Source: Paraburkholderia lycopersici (GTDB lineage: Bacteria; Pseudomonadota; Gammaproteobacteria; Burkholderiales; Burkholderiaceae). Taken from it: DNA of 64,000 nt. A program made the position numbers and the translations under genes. The DNA is taken from NCBI RefSeq assembly GCF_900096975.1, contig NZ_FMYQ01000010.1, positions 1-64,000 on the forward strand. The letters run 5' to 3'. Within the stretch, counting starts at the first letter, position 1. Each line of letters starts with the position of its first letter. The notes below the pieces were generated by a model, which worked only from the letters and a program-made list of their open reading frames with translations, did not search any database and had not been told where the DNA came from. Shown here piece by piece: positions 25,655-35,434 of the stretch.

Positions 25655-26476
25655 TCATTCCGCGTCATGCCAGCGCGAGCCTGGCACCGACCGCGCGATG
25701 GCCGACGCCCGCGCGTCGAGCAGCGCCACCGGGTCGGCGGCTTCCTGTACCGATCGATACGCGGCGAGCGCACGGCGCAGACGCTGCGCCGCGACATAAC
25801 CGGCGCCCCGATGTCCGGGGTACGCGGCGTAATCGCAGGCGCAGACGAGCAGCAGTTGCTCGAAGCGTTCGGGCCGGCTGTCCGCGCAGGTGCGTTCCAG
25901 CAGCGCGGCGACGGCGCCCGCGCGCAGGTCGCTCGCGCGATGCACGCGGTCGGCGTCGGCTATCGCCAGTGCGGCAAGATCGAGCGCGTCGTCCGGTAGT
26001 GCGATGCGCTGCGCCAGCGCCGCCAGCATCCGCGCCCCGCGAAGCTCGTGGCCCGGATGGCTCGGCCAGTACTCCGGCGGCGTGGCGCCCATGCCGGTCT
26101 TGTGCAGCAGCGCCGCCACGCGCACCGCAAGCGGCGCACCGCGCCGCGCTGTTTCGGCCAGTACGCGCAACTGGTGCTCGCCTGCGTCGTCGGCTTCCGC
26201 CGAATCAGAGATCAGCGGCACACCGAACAGCGCGTTCAACTCGGGCAGCAGCCGCCTGAGTCCGGCGCACGCGCGCAAGGCCTGGAAGAAGCCCACCGGA
26301 TACGGCGCCATCAGCGCGCGGCACAACACCTGGCCGCGCTGCTGCGCGCTCAGACGCTCGATCGAGTTCATCTGCACCGCCGTCACCATCTGCGCCTGCT
26401 CCGCGACACCCGGCGTCGCCGCTTCGGTCTGCGCAGCCCATAGCGCGTGGCGGATCAGATCTTGTCCCCAGCTCAC
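25655..26476 (-). CDS. Stand-alone HD-like domain protein related to Cca C-terminal domain (HD motif degenerate)
   Basis: The 273-residue protein resembles the C-terminal HD part of the multifunctional CCA-adding enzyme: VRVAALLHKTGMGATPPEYW, PSHPGHELRGARML, HRASDLRAGAVAALLERT and RPERFEQLLLVCACDYAAYP. The metal-binding His-Asp pair expected in ALLHDLGK reads HK here, so phosphohydrolase activity is doubtful. There is no nucleotidyltransferase domain. It starts with GTG 26476 (GAGGG upstream) and lies between the nifK-linked small genes and nifE. Its role in nitrogen fixation is unknown. Confidence 0.7.
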   Translation of the reverse strand: MSWGQDLIRHALWAAQTEAATPGVAEQAQMVTAVQMNSIERLSAQQRGQVLCRALMAPYPVGFFQALRACAGLRRLLPELNALFGVPLISDSAEADDAGEHQLRVLAETARRGAPLAVRVAALLHKTGMGATPPEYWPSHPGHELRGARMLAALAQRIALPDDALDLAALAIADADRVHRASDLRAGAVAALLERTCADSRPERFEQLLLVCACDYAAYPGHRGAGYVAAQRLRRALAAYRSVQEAADPVALLDARASAIARSVPGSRWHDAE

Positions 26477-26673
26477 CGGGCGCCCTCACATATGCGCGCG
26501 AAACACGAGATCGGCGCGCACACCTTCGCCCGGGACAGGTGCTCGAACCTGCCCCGCGTATCAAAGCCTGTATGCATTGGCCGGCTCCGCGATCGGCAAT
26601 GGATATGAGAGACCCGCGCGTCGCGCGCTGCGCACGCAGACAGACGGGCATCGGTCGATGGATGCCCCGTGTG

Positions 26674-27153
26674 TCAGTTGTCGTCCGCAAGCACTTCCAG
26701 CGCCACCAACTGCTCGTAAAGCGCTCGCCGCGCGCGCCCGTTTGCGTCGCCCGCGAGCCGCGGATCGGCGCCTTCGAATGCGCCGATGGCGTCGCGGTCG
26801 CTCCAGTAGACAAGGCAGTCGCCGCGCGCCTTCAGTGCCGCCTCCGATGCATCGCGCTGCGTGACGGGCTCGATCTGGCACACGCCTCGCTCGAGCAGAT
26901 AGTCCGCGCGAAAGAGCGGCGCGTCCCAGCCATGCGTGTCGCCGAGCGCGCAGATCGACGGAAACCGCGCCCGCACATCGGCGTCTGGCGACGGCCCGCT
27001 GAACGCGAGCAACTCGCGCGGCGTCGATACGTCATAGACGGCCTCGGGGCCGAGCGGATCGGACGCCGCAACCTTGCGCCCGAAATCGGCCTCATCGTAG
27101 GCGAACCACGCCCTCGGCGCTCCGCTTGCCGACAGTTCCAACACGTAAATCAC
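26674..27153 (-). CDS. Unknown protein of the nifHDK operon, 159 residues
   Basis: The protein starts at GTG 27153 (MIYVLELSASGAPRAWFAYD) after a strong GGGAGGG ribosome site. It has no signal peptide, no membrane segment and only two cysteines. It contains SRDAIGAFEGADPRL-like polar stretches (SDRDAIGAFEGADP) and a C-terminal helix ALYEQLVALEVLADDN. I do not recognise the family. It is third after nifK in the same direction and probably cotranscribed, which suggests a nif accessory role. Confidence 0.6.
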   Translation of the reverse strand: MIYVLELSASGAPRAWFAYDEADFGRKVAASDPLGPEAVYDVSTPRELLAFSGPSPDADVRARFPSICALGDTHGWDAPLFRADYLLERGVCQIEPVTQRDASEAALKARGDCLVYWSDRDAIGAFEGADPRLAGDANGRARRALYEQLVALEVLADDN

Positions 27154-27257
27154 GACTCGCCCTCCCCTGGCCGGTTCACGACAACCGCCGCGACACTGCC
27201 TTGCTACTCGATTGCTCCCCGGCCACTACGGTCAACTACGCGGCGATGACGCAGCCG

Positions 27258-27578
27258 TTACTCGGCCCCCTCGGCGGCAGTTTTCGCCCACACCGCGAGC
27301 CGGATGCGCTGCGCGATGCCGGCCGGGCTCGCGTCGAATTCCCGCCGGGCCGCCGCCATCGCCCCCTGCACGATGGCGGCCTGCTCGTGCGTGAGCGGCA
27401 GCCGCCCGGCCATGTGCGTGGCGCCAGGCGCCGCACGCGCAATCGCCTGCCGGTTCGGATGATCGACGAGCGGTATCACGTGATCCGCCTCGCGCGCCCC
27501 CGCGAGGCAGACCCAGCCATCGATCACTTCGACCTTGCGGCCGTCCTGGGTGAGTTTTACCAGCACCGGCTCTGCCAT
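27258..27578 (-). CDS. Unknown small protein immediately after nifK
   Basis: The 106-residue protein (MAEPVLVKLTQDGRKVEVID) starts with GGAG 8 nt upstream and only 13 nt after the nifK stop, so it belongs to the nifHDK operon. It has one cysteine, a central GATHMAGRLPLTHEQ segment and a helical Ala-rich C-terminus. It is not NifT (encoded at 37732-37950) nor NifY by any motif I know. Position suggests a nitrogenase accessory function. Confidence 0.65.
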   Translation of the reverse strand: MAEPVLVKLTQDGRKVEVIDGWVCLAGAREADHVIPLVDHPNRQAIARAAPGATHMAGRLPLTHEQAAIVQGAMAAARREFDASPAGIAQRIRLAVWAKTAAEGAE

Positions 27579-27591
27579 GGCGGCGCTCCGA

Positions 27592-29151
27592 TCAGCGGAT
27601 GATGTCGTAGCTGTAGTCCGTCTTGGCGGGCATGATCGTGTTCGCGTCGAGCGTCTCGAAGAACTCGTCGAGCAGCATCACCAGCACGCGCAGCGCGCCG
27701 TCGTAGCCCCACGTCGGATACCGGTGGTAGTGGTGGCGGTCGAAGATCGGGAACACCATGCGGATCAGCGGCGTCTTCGTATCGCGCTCCAGATACTTGC
27801 CGTACGTGTTGCCGATCAGGAAGTCCACCGGCTCCGTGAAGAGCAGCGAGCGCATATGCCAGAGATCGCGCTTCGGATACGCCTTGCAGCCCGCGCCGTA
27901 CGGCGAGGCATCGAACAGCGCGCGCACCTTCGTCGCCCATTCCTCGTTGCCGTTGGTCGCGAGCACGTGCACCGGCTCCGCGCCGAGTTCGAGCAGGAAC
28001 TGTGTGTAGCCGAGCATCTGGTCCGGGTCGCCGTACAGGGCGAAACGCTTGCCATGCAGGTGCGCCTGGCTGTCGGCCATCGCATCGACGAGCTGGCCGC
28101 GCTCCTTTTCGAGCTCAGCCGGAATCGGCTTGCCGGTCACACGCGAGATTTCCATGAGGAAGCGGTCCGTGCCGGCCACGCCGACGGGCGCATTCAGCAC
28201 CACGACTTCCTGGCCGTGCTCGGCGATGAACTTGCTGGTCTTCTCGCTGCAATATTCCTGGAACACGAAGGTCGCTTTCGCGTTGAGCGCACGCTCGACC
28301 TCTTCCTTGGTCGTGCCGCCTTCGTACATCCGGAACTCGCCGTCGGTTGGCGTGTTCCACGTCTCGGACGGGTCGCAGAGGATATTGACCGTCACGCCAA
28401 ACAGATCGAAAATCCGGCGAATTTCCTTCATGTTGCCGACCACGAAACCGTCGAAGCCGCCGATGAAGTTCACGCTCTCGTCCGGCACGCGCGCGAGCGG
28501 CGCCGTCGCGCCCGCCTTGCCGTCCCAGAAGTGCTTGAGAATGCCGAGCAGCGCGTTGTCGTAGCCGGTCACGTGGCTGCCGACGAACGCGGGCGTGTGC
28601 GCGAACGGGACGTCATAGTCTTCCGGCACGCTGCCCTTCTGCTTGCTGTTCTTGATGAACGCGTCGAGGTCGTCGCCGATCACCTCGGCCATGCATGTCG
28701 TCGACACGGCGATCATTTCGGGCTTGTACAGGTTGTACGCGTTCGCGAGGCCGTCGATCATGTTGTTCATGCCGCCGAACACCGCGGCGTCCTCGGTCAT
28801 CGACGAGCTCACGCATGAAGTGGGCTCCTTGAAATGCCGCGAGAAATGTGAGCGGTAGTACGCGACGCAGCCCTGCGAGCCGTGCACGAACGACAGCGTC
28901 TTGTGAAAGCCGTTCGCGACATATACGGCGCCGAGCGGCTGACACGCCTTCGCCGGATTCACGGCAAGAGAGTCGCGGGCGAAGTTTTTCTGCCTGTAGT
29001 CCTCGGTCTTCGTCCATTCGACGATCTGCTTGACAGCATCATCGGAATGATTGAACTCGAAGTTGTCCTTCTTGTTTTGAAAGAGCGCCTGGTATTCCGG
29101 CTCGCGGAACAGTAGCTCGTGATCGAGAATCTTGTCGGCGGATTGGGGCAT
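27592..29151 (-). CDS. nifK: Nitrogenase MoFe protein beta subunit NifK
   Basis: The 519-residue subunit forms the alpha2-beta2 dinitrogenase with NifD and supplies half of the P-cluster ligands. P-cluster cysteines appear at Cys70 ([11 protein letters not shown]), Cys95 ([11 protein letters not shown]) and Cys153 ([12 protein letters not shown]). Length agrees with group I NifK proteins (about 515-523). ATG 29151 has CAGGAG 7 nt upstream; longer readings are spurious. It follows nifD by 71 bp. Confidence 0.98.
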   Translation of the reverse strand: MPQSADKILDHELLFREPEYQALFQNKKDNFEFNHSDDAVKQIVEWTKTEDYRQKNFARDSLAVNPAKACQPLGAVYVANGFHKTLSFVHGSQGCVAYYRSHFSRHFKEPTSCVSSSMTEDAAVFGGMNNMIDGLANAYNLYKPEMIAVSTTCMAEVIGDDLDAFIKNSKQKGSVPEDYDVPFAHTPAFVGSHVTGYDNALLGILKHFWDGKAGATAPLARVPDESVNFIGGFDGFVVGNMKEIRRIFDLFGVTVNILCDPSETWNTPTDGEFRMYEGGTTKEEVERALNAKATFVFQEYCSEKTSKFIAEHGQEVVVLNAPVGVAGTDRFLMEISRVTGKPIPAELEKERGQLVDAMADSQAHLHGKRFALYGDPDQMLGYTQFLLELGAEPVHVLATNGNEEWATKVRALFDASPYGAGCKAYPKRDLWHMRSLLFTEPVDFLIGNTYGKYLERDTKTPLIRMVFPIFDRHHYHRYPTWGYDGALRVLVMLLDEFFETLDANTIMPAKTDYSYDIIR

Positions 29152-29222
29152 GACTTGCTCCTGAATCGGTAGTCTGTACAGCCGGCGGTCGGCACCCTGG
29201 CGCGACCGCCGGCCCGCTGCAC

Positions 29223-30686
29223 TCAGGCAGCCTTCTTCCACGGCGCTTTCGCGAGACCCCACACCGGGCTCGAGATCGCCATGTCCATGTCGCGCGCGAA
29301 GATCGCGAAGCCGTCATAGCCGTGATACGGGCCGGAATAGTCCCAGCTATGCATCTGGCGGAACGGCACGCCCATCTTCTGGAACACGTACTTCTCCTTG
29401 ATGCCCGAACCGACGAGGTCCGGCTGCACCTGCTCGACGAACTTCTCGAACTCGTAGCCGGTCACGTCGTCGTAGATCAGCGTGCCGTCCTTCACGTAGT
29501 GCGTTGTGCGCTGATAGTCGTCGTTGTGGCCGAATTCGTAGCCGGTGCCCACCACGTCCATGCCCAGATCCTCGTAGGCGCCGATCACGTGGCGCGGGCG
29601 CAGGCCGCCCACGAACAGCATCACCTTCTTGCCCTGCAGGCGCGGCTTGTACTTCGCGATCACGGCTTCCGTGAGCGGACGATACTTCGCGATTACGCGC
29701 TCGGCGTTCGCCTTGATCGTGTCGTCGAAGTGGCTCGCGATCTCGCGCAAGCTTTTCTCGATCATCGTCGGGCCGAAGAAGTTGTATTCGACCCATGGAA
29801 TCCCGTACTTCTCTTCCATGTGGCGGCTGATGTAGTTCATCGAGCGATAGCAGTGCAGCACGTTGAGCTTCGCCCTGGGGGTGTTCTCCAGCTCCGCGAG
29901 CGAGCCGTCGCCCGACCATTGCGCGATCACGCGCAGGCCGATTTCCTCCAGCAGGATGCGGCTCGACCACGCGTCGCCGCCGATGTTGTAGTCGCCGATG
30001 ATCGCGACGTCGTAGGGCGTCGATTCGAACTCGGGACGCTTCGTCGGCTCGGTCTTGTCGAACACCCAGTCGCGGATCGCGTCGTTCGCGAGGTGGTGGC
30101 CGAGCGACTGGCTCACGCCGCGAAAACCCTCGCAGCGCACGGGCACGATCGTATGCCCTTCGTACTGCTGGCTTTTCTTCTTCGACACGGCCTCGATGTC
30201 GTCGCCGATCAGGCCGATCGGACACTCGCTCTGGATCGAGATGCCCCTGTTCAGCGGGAACAGCTCCTGAATCTCGTCGATGATCTTGTCGAGCTTCTTG
30301 TCGCCGCCGAACACGATGTCCTTTTCCTGGAAGTCCGACGTGAACTGCATCGTGACGAACGTGTCGATCCCGGTGGTGCCGATGTAATAGTTTCGACGGG
30401 CCGCCCACGAGTACTGGCCACAGCCGACCGGGCCGTGGCTGATGTGGATCATGTCCTTGATCGGCCCCCAGACAACGCCCTTCGAGCCCGCATAGGCGCA
30501 GCCGCGAATCGTCATCACGCCAGGCAGCGACTTGATGTTGGATTTCACGCCACAGTCGGGCTTGCCTTCCTCGAAGGTGCCCAAATGCTTGGCGCGCCGC
30601 TTGGCCATTTTCTCGGGATAGGCCTTTAGCACTTCATCGATCAGGGCCTTGTTCGCGGCCTTGCGCTCTTCAACCGTGGCGGTCAT
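29223..30686 (-). CDS. nifD: Nitrogenase MoFe protein alpha subunit NifD
   Basis: The 487-residue subunit carries the FeMo-cofactor. P-cluster cysteines are Cys63 ([10 protein letters not shown]), Cys89 ([11 protein letters not shown]) and Cys155 ([11 protein letters not shown]). FeMo-co ligands are Cys279 ([10 protein letters not shown]) and His446 (MHSWDYSGP). ATG 30686 has GGAG 7 nt upstream; ATG 30698 is an alternative. It lies 88 bp after nifH in the nifHDK operon. Confidence 0.98.
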   Translation of the reverse strand: MTATVEERKAANKALIDEVLKAYPEKMAKRRAKHLGTFEEGKPDCGVKSNIKSLPGVMTIRGCAYAGSKGVVWGPIKDMIHISHGPVGCGQYSWAARRNYYIGTTGIDTFVTMQFTSDFQEKDIVFGGDKKLDKIIDEIQELFPLNRGISIQSECPIGLIGDDIEAVSKKKSQQYEGHTIVPVRCEGFRGVSQSLGHHLANDAIRDWVFDKTEPTKRPEFESTPYDVAIIGDYNIGGDAWSSRILLEEIGLRVIAQWSGDGSLAELENTPRAKLNVLHCYRSMNYISRHMEEKYGIPWVEYNFFGPTMIEKSLREIASHFDDTIKANAERVIAKYRPLTEAVIAKYKPRLQGKKVMLFVGGLRPRHVIGAYEDLGMDVVGTGYEFGHNDDYQRTTHYVKDGTLIYDDVTGYEFEKFVEQVQPDLVGSGIKEKYVFQKMGVPFRQMHSWDYSGPYHGYDGFAIFARDMDMAISSPVWGLAKAPWKKAA

Positions 30687-30774
30687 GGAATGCTCCATAG
30701 GTGAGGATTGTGCTTCGCTGCGGCGGGCCCGCACGCATCTCGCGGCGCGCGCGGGCCAGCCCTTCAGCGCGTAT

Positions 30775-31701
<927 letters not shown>

Positions 31702-31806
31702 TCAAGGCTGCAAAGCCGCGACCATGTCCTCAGCCTGCGGTGTCCGTATGGTCTTCTTCTGTCGAGTCACGCATCGGCCGGAGTGTGTCCGCGCGGACCG
31801 CTCCTG

Positions 31807-31822
31807 TGCAGCATTCGTGCCA
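31807..31822 (-). promoter_or_regulatory. Sigma-54 promoter of nifHDK
   Basis: Minus-strand TGGCACGAATGCTGCA matches the -24/-12 consensus (TGGCACG, GC at -12) with exact GG-N10-GC spacing. The expected start is near 31796, leaving a leader of about 140 nt before nifH. Confidence 0.9.
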
Positions 31823-31903
31823 TGTCGTCCACAATCCTCGCAATCCACCGTCTAACGGGGCTTGCAGCTCAATTCCCGCAATCGGGGCGGCGAACGTCCG
31901 CGG

Positions 31904-31919
31904 TGTCGGCTTCCCGACA
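31904..31919. promoter_or_regulatory. NifA upstream activator site shared by nifH and globin operons
   Basis: A perfect TGT-N10-ACA (TGTCGGCTTCCCGACA) lies 82 bp from the nifH -24 element and 95 bp from the globin -24 element. This spacing is normal for looping by NifA in either direction. Its near-palindromic interior (CGG/CCG) adds to the symmetry. Confidence 0.85.
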
Positions 31920-32013
31920 AAGCGCGCGCGTTTCGTCGCAAACAACACCGAAGCCGCGCCAACCCCGCCACACATTCGTGCCGTAACCACCGCGCATTCG
32001 ACGAACTAGCCGT

Positions 32014-32028
32014 TGGTACGGTTGTTGC
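32014..32028 (+). promoter_or_regulatory. Sigma-54 promoter of the truncated haemoglobin operon
   Basis: TGGTACGGTTGTTGC has GG-N10-GC spacing and a TTGC -12 box. The predicted start (about 32040) falls almost on the ATG at 32042, implying a leaderless or nearly leaderless transcript. No later in-frame ATG fits the globin fold. Confidence 0.8.
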
Positions 32029-32041
32029 GTGGCAAGCGCCC

Positions 32042-32461
32042 ATGAACCCGCTCCCGATTCCTGTTGCCGACGCCCGCCCCGCCTCGGGCCATTTCGAGTC
32101 CATCGGCGGAGAGCCCGCGGTGACGCGCATCGTCGACGCGTTCTACCGGCAGATGGACGCGCGGCCCGAAGCGCGCGTCATTCGCGCGATGCACGGTCCC
32201 GACCTCGCGCCGGTGAAGGCGGTGCTGGTCCGCTACCTGTGCGAATGGCTCGGCGGCCCGAAGCACTATTCGGCCGAACGCGGCCACCCGCGGCTGCGCA
32301 TGCGCCATGCGGCGTTTCCGATCGGCGCCGCCGAACGCGATGCGTGGCTCGACTGCATGCGCGCGGCGCTGGATGAAACCCGCACCGATGCGGCGCTGCG
32401 CGACATGCTGATGCAGGCATTTTTCAGGATTGCTGACTGGATGCGCAACAACGGTAGTTGA
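32042..32461 (+). CDS. Group II truncated haemoglobin, nif-linked
   Basis: The 139-residue protein is a truncated haemoglobin of the trHbII class. It shows GGEPAVTRIVDAFYRQM (helix A/B with Phe-Tyr), EWLGGPKHYS, the proximal His in LRMRHAAFPIG, and AERDAWLDCMRAAL. Such globins bind O2 or NO. Beside nifH and under a sigma-54 promoter, a role in oxygen protection or delivery for respiration during nitrogen fixation is likely (inference). It begins a five-gene plus-strand operon. Confidence 0.93.
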   Translation: MNPLPIPVADARPASGHFESIGGEPAVTRIVDAFYRQMDARPEARVIRAMHGPDLAPVKAVLVRYLCEWLGGPKHYSAERGHPRLRMRHAAFPIGAAERDAWLDCMRAALDETRTDAALRDMLMQAFFRIADWMRNNGS

Positions 32462-32545
32462 ACTCACGTGTTTTCCCCGACGAAGCGCGACCCGGCGTTG
32501 CGCGATGCAGCCGTATCCCGATGCCATGAAACCAAGGAACCCGTC

Positions 32546-33154
32546 ATGACCGACACCCTCACACGCAAGGAACTCGACGACACCGCCTTCGCGCATCTCG
32601 AGCACGAAGGCCGCCTGCTCAACCCGGTATTCAAGGGGCTCACGAATACGTTCGGCAGGGTCGGTTTTCGTGGCGAGCTCGCACTGCGCTTTGCGCCGAA
32701 GCTCGCCGACGAGGCGCGCCCGCCCGAACTTTCCTGCGAGCAGGTGATGGCAGTCGCGACCGTCGGCGAGCCGCATCTGCCGTTCTTCGCCGGGTGGCTG
32801 CTGAGCTTCGAGTACCTGAAGGACGTGGCCGAAGTGCTCGGGGAGTCGCTCTCGGCTGGCGGCAAGTACTTCCTTTTCTGCGACAACATCGATCTGAGCA
32901 AGCGCTACCAGGTGCCGTACAAGGGGGCGATGTTCTACGTGCTGCCGATTCTCGAGTCGACGGTCTACAACGAGATGCTCGAGTTGCTCTACCTGGAGAA
33001 GAACGATCTGAAGAAGAAGGACACCGCCGGCAAGCTCGACGCGGTTGCCGACGCCGCGATCCGCTTCGACGTGACCTTCGACACGATGACCTATGCGGAA
33101 GGGCTCGAACTGATGGGCCCGGTGCGCAACCCCAACGAGAACCGGCCCGTTTGA
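32546..33154 (+). CDS. Unknown nif-linked protein, 202 residues
   Basis: The protein starts MTDTLTRKELDDTAFAHLEH at ATG 32546 with AAGGA 7 nt upstream, 84 bp after the globin gene. It is soluble, acidic, with three cysteines and no known motif. Notable segments are GKYFLFCDNIDLSKRYQVPY and YNEMLELLYLEKNDLKKKD. I cannot assign a family. Its position in the sigma-54 globin operon suggests that it is made with nitrogenase. Confidence 0.7.
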   Translation: MTDTLTRKELDDTAFAHLEHEGRLLNPVFKGLTNTFGRVGFRGELALRFAPKLADEARPPELSCEQVMAVATVGEPHLPFFAGWLLSFEYLKDVAEVLGESLSAGGKYFLFCDNIDLSKRYQVPYKGAMFYVLPILESTVYNEMLELLYLEKNDLKKKDTAGKLDAVADAAIRFDVTFDTMTYAEGLELMGPVRNPNENRPV

Positions 33155-33242
33155 GGCTTGTTCCGACGCGCGTCGTGGCGCAGCGGATCGTGCCGCGCCA
33201 CGACGCGCCCACCCCGTCCACCATTCGAGCCGGAGCGTGGCC

Positions 33243-33863
33243 ATGTCACTGCACACCAAGACCGTCCCCGTCGTGCGCGAAAGCGCGAGCCGCCGCGCCG
33301 CGCCGCGCGCCGACACGGCTTTGCGAAACGGCAGGTCCGCCGCGCTCGCGACCTGGCTATCGAGCCACGACTTCCCGGACATCCATTCGCGCGGCATCGA
33401 CGGCATCACGCCGTTGATGCTGGCGTCGCTGCATGGCGAAGACCGCGTGGTCGCGACGCTGCTGGACGAGGGCGCGCGCATCGCCGCACTCGACGACGAG
33501 GGTAACCACGCGCTCTGGTACGCATGCCTCGGAGGCGCGCCCGCGCCTATCCTGCGGCTCGTCGAAGCCGGCATCGAAATCGATCACGCGAACGACAACG
33601 ACATCACCTGCCTGATGCAGGCCGCCGCCAGCGGCCGCGTGGAAGTGATGCAGCTGCTGCTGTCGCTCGGCGCGAGCGAAGGACCGTCCGCGCCGGACGG
33701 GCGCAACGCATTCGACATGGCCGCGGATCGCGGCTTCGAGCTGCTGCGCACGGTGCGCCGGCTCGGCAACGCGAAACAGGGATCGCCCGGCGCCGACTCG
33801 CACTGCGCGGATGCCGGGCGGCCTGCAATCGAGGCCGATGTCTTCGCGGACAAGGCCGCATGA
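33243..33863 (+). CDS. Ankyrin-repeat protein of the nif region
   Basis: The 206-residue cytoplasmic protein contains about three to four ankyrin repeats between residues 45 and 160: GIDGITPLMLASLHGEDRVV, DEGNHALWYACLGGAP, NDITCLMQAAASGRVEVMQL and DGRNAFDMAADRGFELL. The N-terminus is basic and the C-terminus probably disordered. Such proteins act as protein-binding scaffolds. ATG 33243 follows GGAG. It is the third gene of the globin operon; its partner is unknown. Confidence 0.88.
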   Translation: MSLHTKTVPVVRESASRRAAPRADTALRNGRSAALATWLSSHDFPDIHSRGIDGITPLMLASLHGEDRVVATLLDEGARIAALDDEGNHALWYACLGGAPAPILRLVEAGIEIDHANDNDITCLMQAAASGRVEVMQLLLSLGASEGPSAPDGRNAFDMAADRGFELLRTVRRLGNAKQGSPGADSHCADAGRPAIEADVFADKAA

Positions 33864-33921
33864 CGGACATGAATACCCTGTCATCCTTTCGACTGCTGCG
33901 CTCCTGCGAGACCTTCGCGCG

Positions 33922-34356
33922 ATGACTCACATCACGTTCTACGAAAAGCCCGGTTGCGCCGGCAACGCGAAACAGAAGGCGCTGCTCGTTTCGGCGGGCC
34001 ACACGCTGGAAGTGCGCAACCTGCTGCAGTGGCGCTGGACGCCGAAAACGTTGTTCGCGTTCCTCGAACCGTTGCCGGTGCCCGAGTGGTTCAACCGCGC
34101 GGCGCCCGATATCAGGTCTGGCCGGATCCTTCCGGAGTCGCTGAGCGCCGGCCGCGCGCTCGCGCTGCTGCTCGCGCAGCCGCTGCTGATCCGCCGGCCG
34201 CTGATGCAGGCCGGCGAGACGCGCATGGTCGGCTTCGAGACGAAGCGCGTGCATGCATGGATCGGGCTTGGCCACGAAGCCGCCAGCAGCCACGCGCCGC
34301 GATCGCTGGAAGGGTGCGCCGCCACGACGGACGACTGCTCCGTCTCATCCGATTGA
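33922..34356 (+). CDS. ArsC/Spx-like nitrogenase-associated protein (NifO type)
   Basis: The 144-residue protein has a thioredoxin-like ArsC/Spx fold start, MTHITFYEKPGCAGNAKQK, with a single active-site-like cysteine in place of CxxC. Later ILPESLSAGRALALLLAQPL and LIRRPLMQAGETRMVGF are typical ArsC features. The nitrogenase-associated ArsC-like group includes NifO of Azotobacter. Its reaction is not known. It starts 58 bp after the ankyrin gene with only a weak ribosome site. Confidence 0.82.
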   Translation: MTHITFYEKPGCAGNAKQKALLVSAGHTLEVRNLLQWRWTPKTLFAFLEPLPVPEWFNRAAPDIRSGRILPESLSAGRALALLLAQPLLIRRPLMQAGETRMVGFETKRVHAWIGLGHEAASSHAPRSLEGCAATTDDCSVSSD

Positions 34357-34370
34357 ACAGGAGCCGCGCC

Positions 34371-34613
34371 ATGCCGCTTTATGACTTTCGATGCCAGGAC
34401 TGCCAGTTGCAGTTCGAAACGCTGGTGCGGGCCGGCGCCACACCCGTCTGCCCGCGCTGCGGCAGCGCGTCGCTCGACAAGCAGGTCTGCGCGCCGGCGC
34501 CCCCGGGGCGCAGCAAGGCGATCATCGCGTCGGCGCGCAGGCAGGCCGCGCGCGAGGGGCATCTGGGCAACTACACGGCGAGCGAGCGCAACAAGCTGCT
34601 GGGCAGGCGCTGA
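34371..34613 (+). CDS. FmdB-family zinc-ribbon protein
   Basis: The 80-residue protein has MPLYDFRCQDCQLQFETLV and CPRCGSASLDKQVC, a CxxC...CxxC zinc ribbon of the FmdB type. A basic tail with GHLGNYTASERNKLLGRR follows. FmdB proteins are small putative regulators. AGGAG lies 8 nt before the ATG. It is last in the plus-strand globin operon and convergent with the end of the long nifB operon. Confidence 0.88.
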   Translation: MPLYDFRCQDCQLQFETLVRAGATPVCPRCGSASLDKQVCAPAPPGRSKAIIASARRQAAREGHLGNYTASERNKLLGRR

Positions 34614-34639
34614 GCGGGAGCGGCCCGGCCAGCCGTCGC

Positions 34640-35060
34640 GCGGCCGTTCGCATCGTCATCCGGAACAGCGCCCCTGGCGCTGGCGCTTGCGGGCCGTACA
34701 GCTGCACCAGCTGGCTCTCGATCGGCAACGGCATCCCGCGTTCGAAGTGCGCGCGGCGATGCGTCCAGCGCCACGAAGCCGCCCAGCGCGCCCGCTTGCC
34801 CGCCCCTCATGCGCGAGGTGCAGTTCGAACCATGCCCCGCGATCCCGGAGCAGACGCAACGCGTACCCCGTCAGGACAGATTCCGCAGGAAGCGCGCCGG
34901 ACAGCGCCTCCACGAGGCGAGCCGAGCCGCCCGCGACGCGGCGGGTGCCGGCGTGCACGCCGGCCGCTTCGACCGCGCCCGTGCATGCAGCGCGCGCAAG
35001 CCCGCACAGCCCCGCGCCGACGATGGCGACATCGATCGGCGGAACTTCGGCGGCTGCCAT
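34640..35060 (-). pseudogene. Remnant of an FAD-dependent oxidoreductase (amine-oxidase-like)
   Basis: The N-terminus VPPIDVAIVGAGLCGLARA is an FAD Rossmann motif. It then jumps to GSARLVEALSGALPAESVLT and RLLRDRGAWFELHLAHEG, which in complete flavin amine oxidases lie some 200 residues later. After about 34810 the sense seems to pass to another frame (MPLPIESQLVQLYGPQAPAP). Internal deletion plus frameshift means the gene is decayed. It ends the long minus-strand operon, 13 bp after the ferredoxin gene. Confidence 0.6.
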
Positions 35061-35073
35061 CGCCGATGCTCCG

Positions 35074-35370
35074 TCACACGAAGCTGAGCAGTTCGACGGT
35101 CACGGGGTCCTCGCCCAGCACCGCCTGGCAGGCAAGGCGAGACTTCGACCCCACGCCGACGATCGTATCGAGCTTTTCGTTCTCCAGCCGCTGGATCTTC
35201 GACAGGCTCTTGCGCCCTTCCTGAACGAACAGGTGGCACGAGCCGCATTCGGCCTTGCCGTCGCACTTGTGCGCGACGTGCTCTCCCGCATCGAGCAGCG
35301 CTTTCAGCAGCGTGATGCCGGCCGTCACGTCATAGGTCTTGCCCGAAGGCAGTATGGTCAGTGTCGTCAT
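35074..35370 (-). CDS. 2Fe-2S plant-type ferredoxin
   Basis: The 98-residue protein carries the [2Fe-2S] ligands in CDGKAECGSCHLFV (C-x5-C-x2-C) and a fourth in SRLACQAVLG near residue 82. It would act as a soluble electron carrier. It lies between the SIR2-like gene and the decayed flavoprotein in the tail of the nifB operon. The electron partner is unknown; the flavoprotein may once have been it. Confidence 0.9.
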   Translation of the reverse strand: MTTLTILPSGKTYDVTAGITLLKALLDAGEHVAHKCDGKAECGSCHLFVQEGRKSLSKIQRLENEKLDTIVGVGSKSRLACQAVLGEDPVTVELLSFV

Positions 35371-35434
35371 GATGTTCGTTGTAGCGATGAAGGTTGTATC
35401 GGTTGTGAAAACAACAATGGAAACGAATACCGCG

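Noticed and set aside
23964..25658. Longer NifE, NifN and NifK readings
   Set aside because: The upstream extensions show no homology and cross sigma-54 or ribosome sites; the chosen ATGs have Shine-Dalgarno sequences and give normal lengths.
27258..27578. Possible NifT behind nifK
   Set aside because: The sequence lacks the NifT core; true NifT is at 37732-37950.
29322..30629. Long open frame on the plus strand opposite nifD, and many similar ones opposite other genes
   Set aside because: High GC keeps the antisense frames free of stops. Their products are rich in Arg, Ala and His, have no family motifs, and lie fully opposite well-supported genes.
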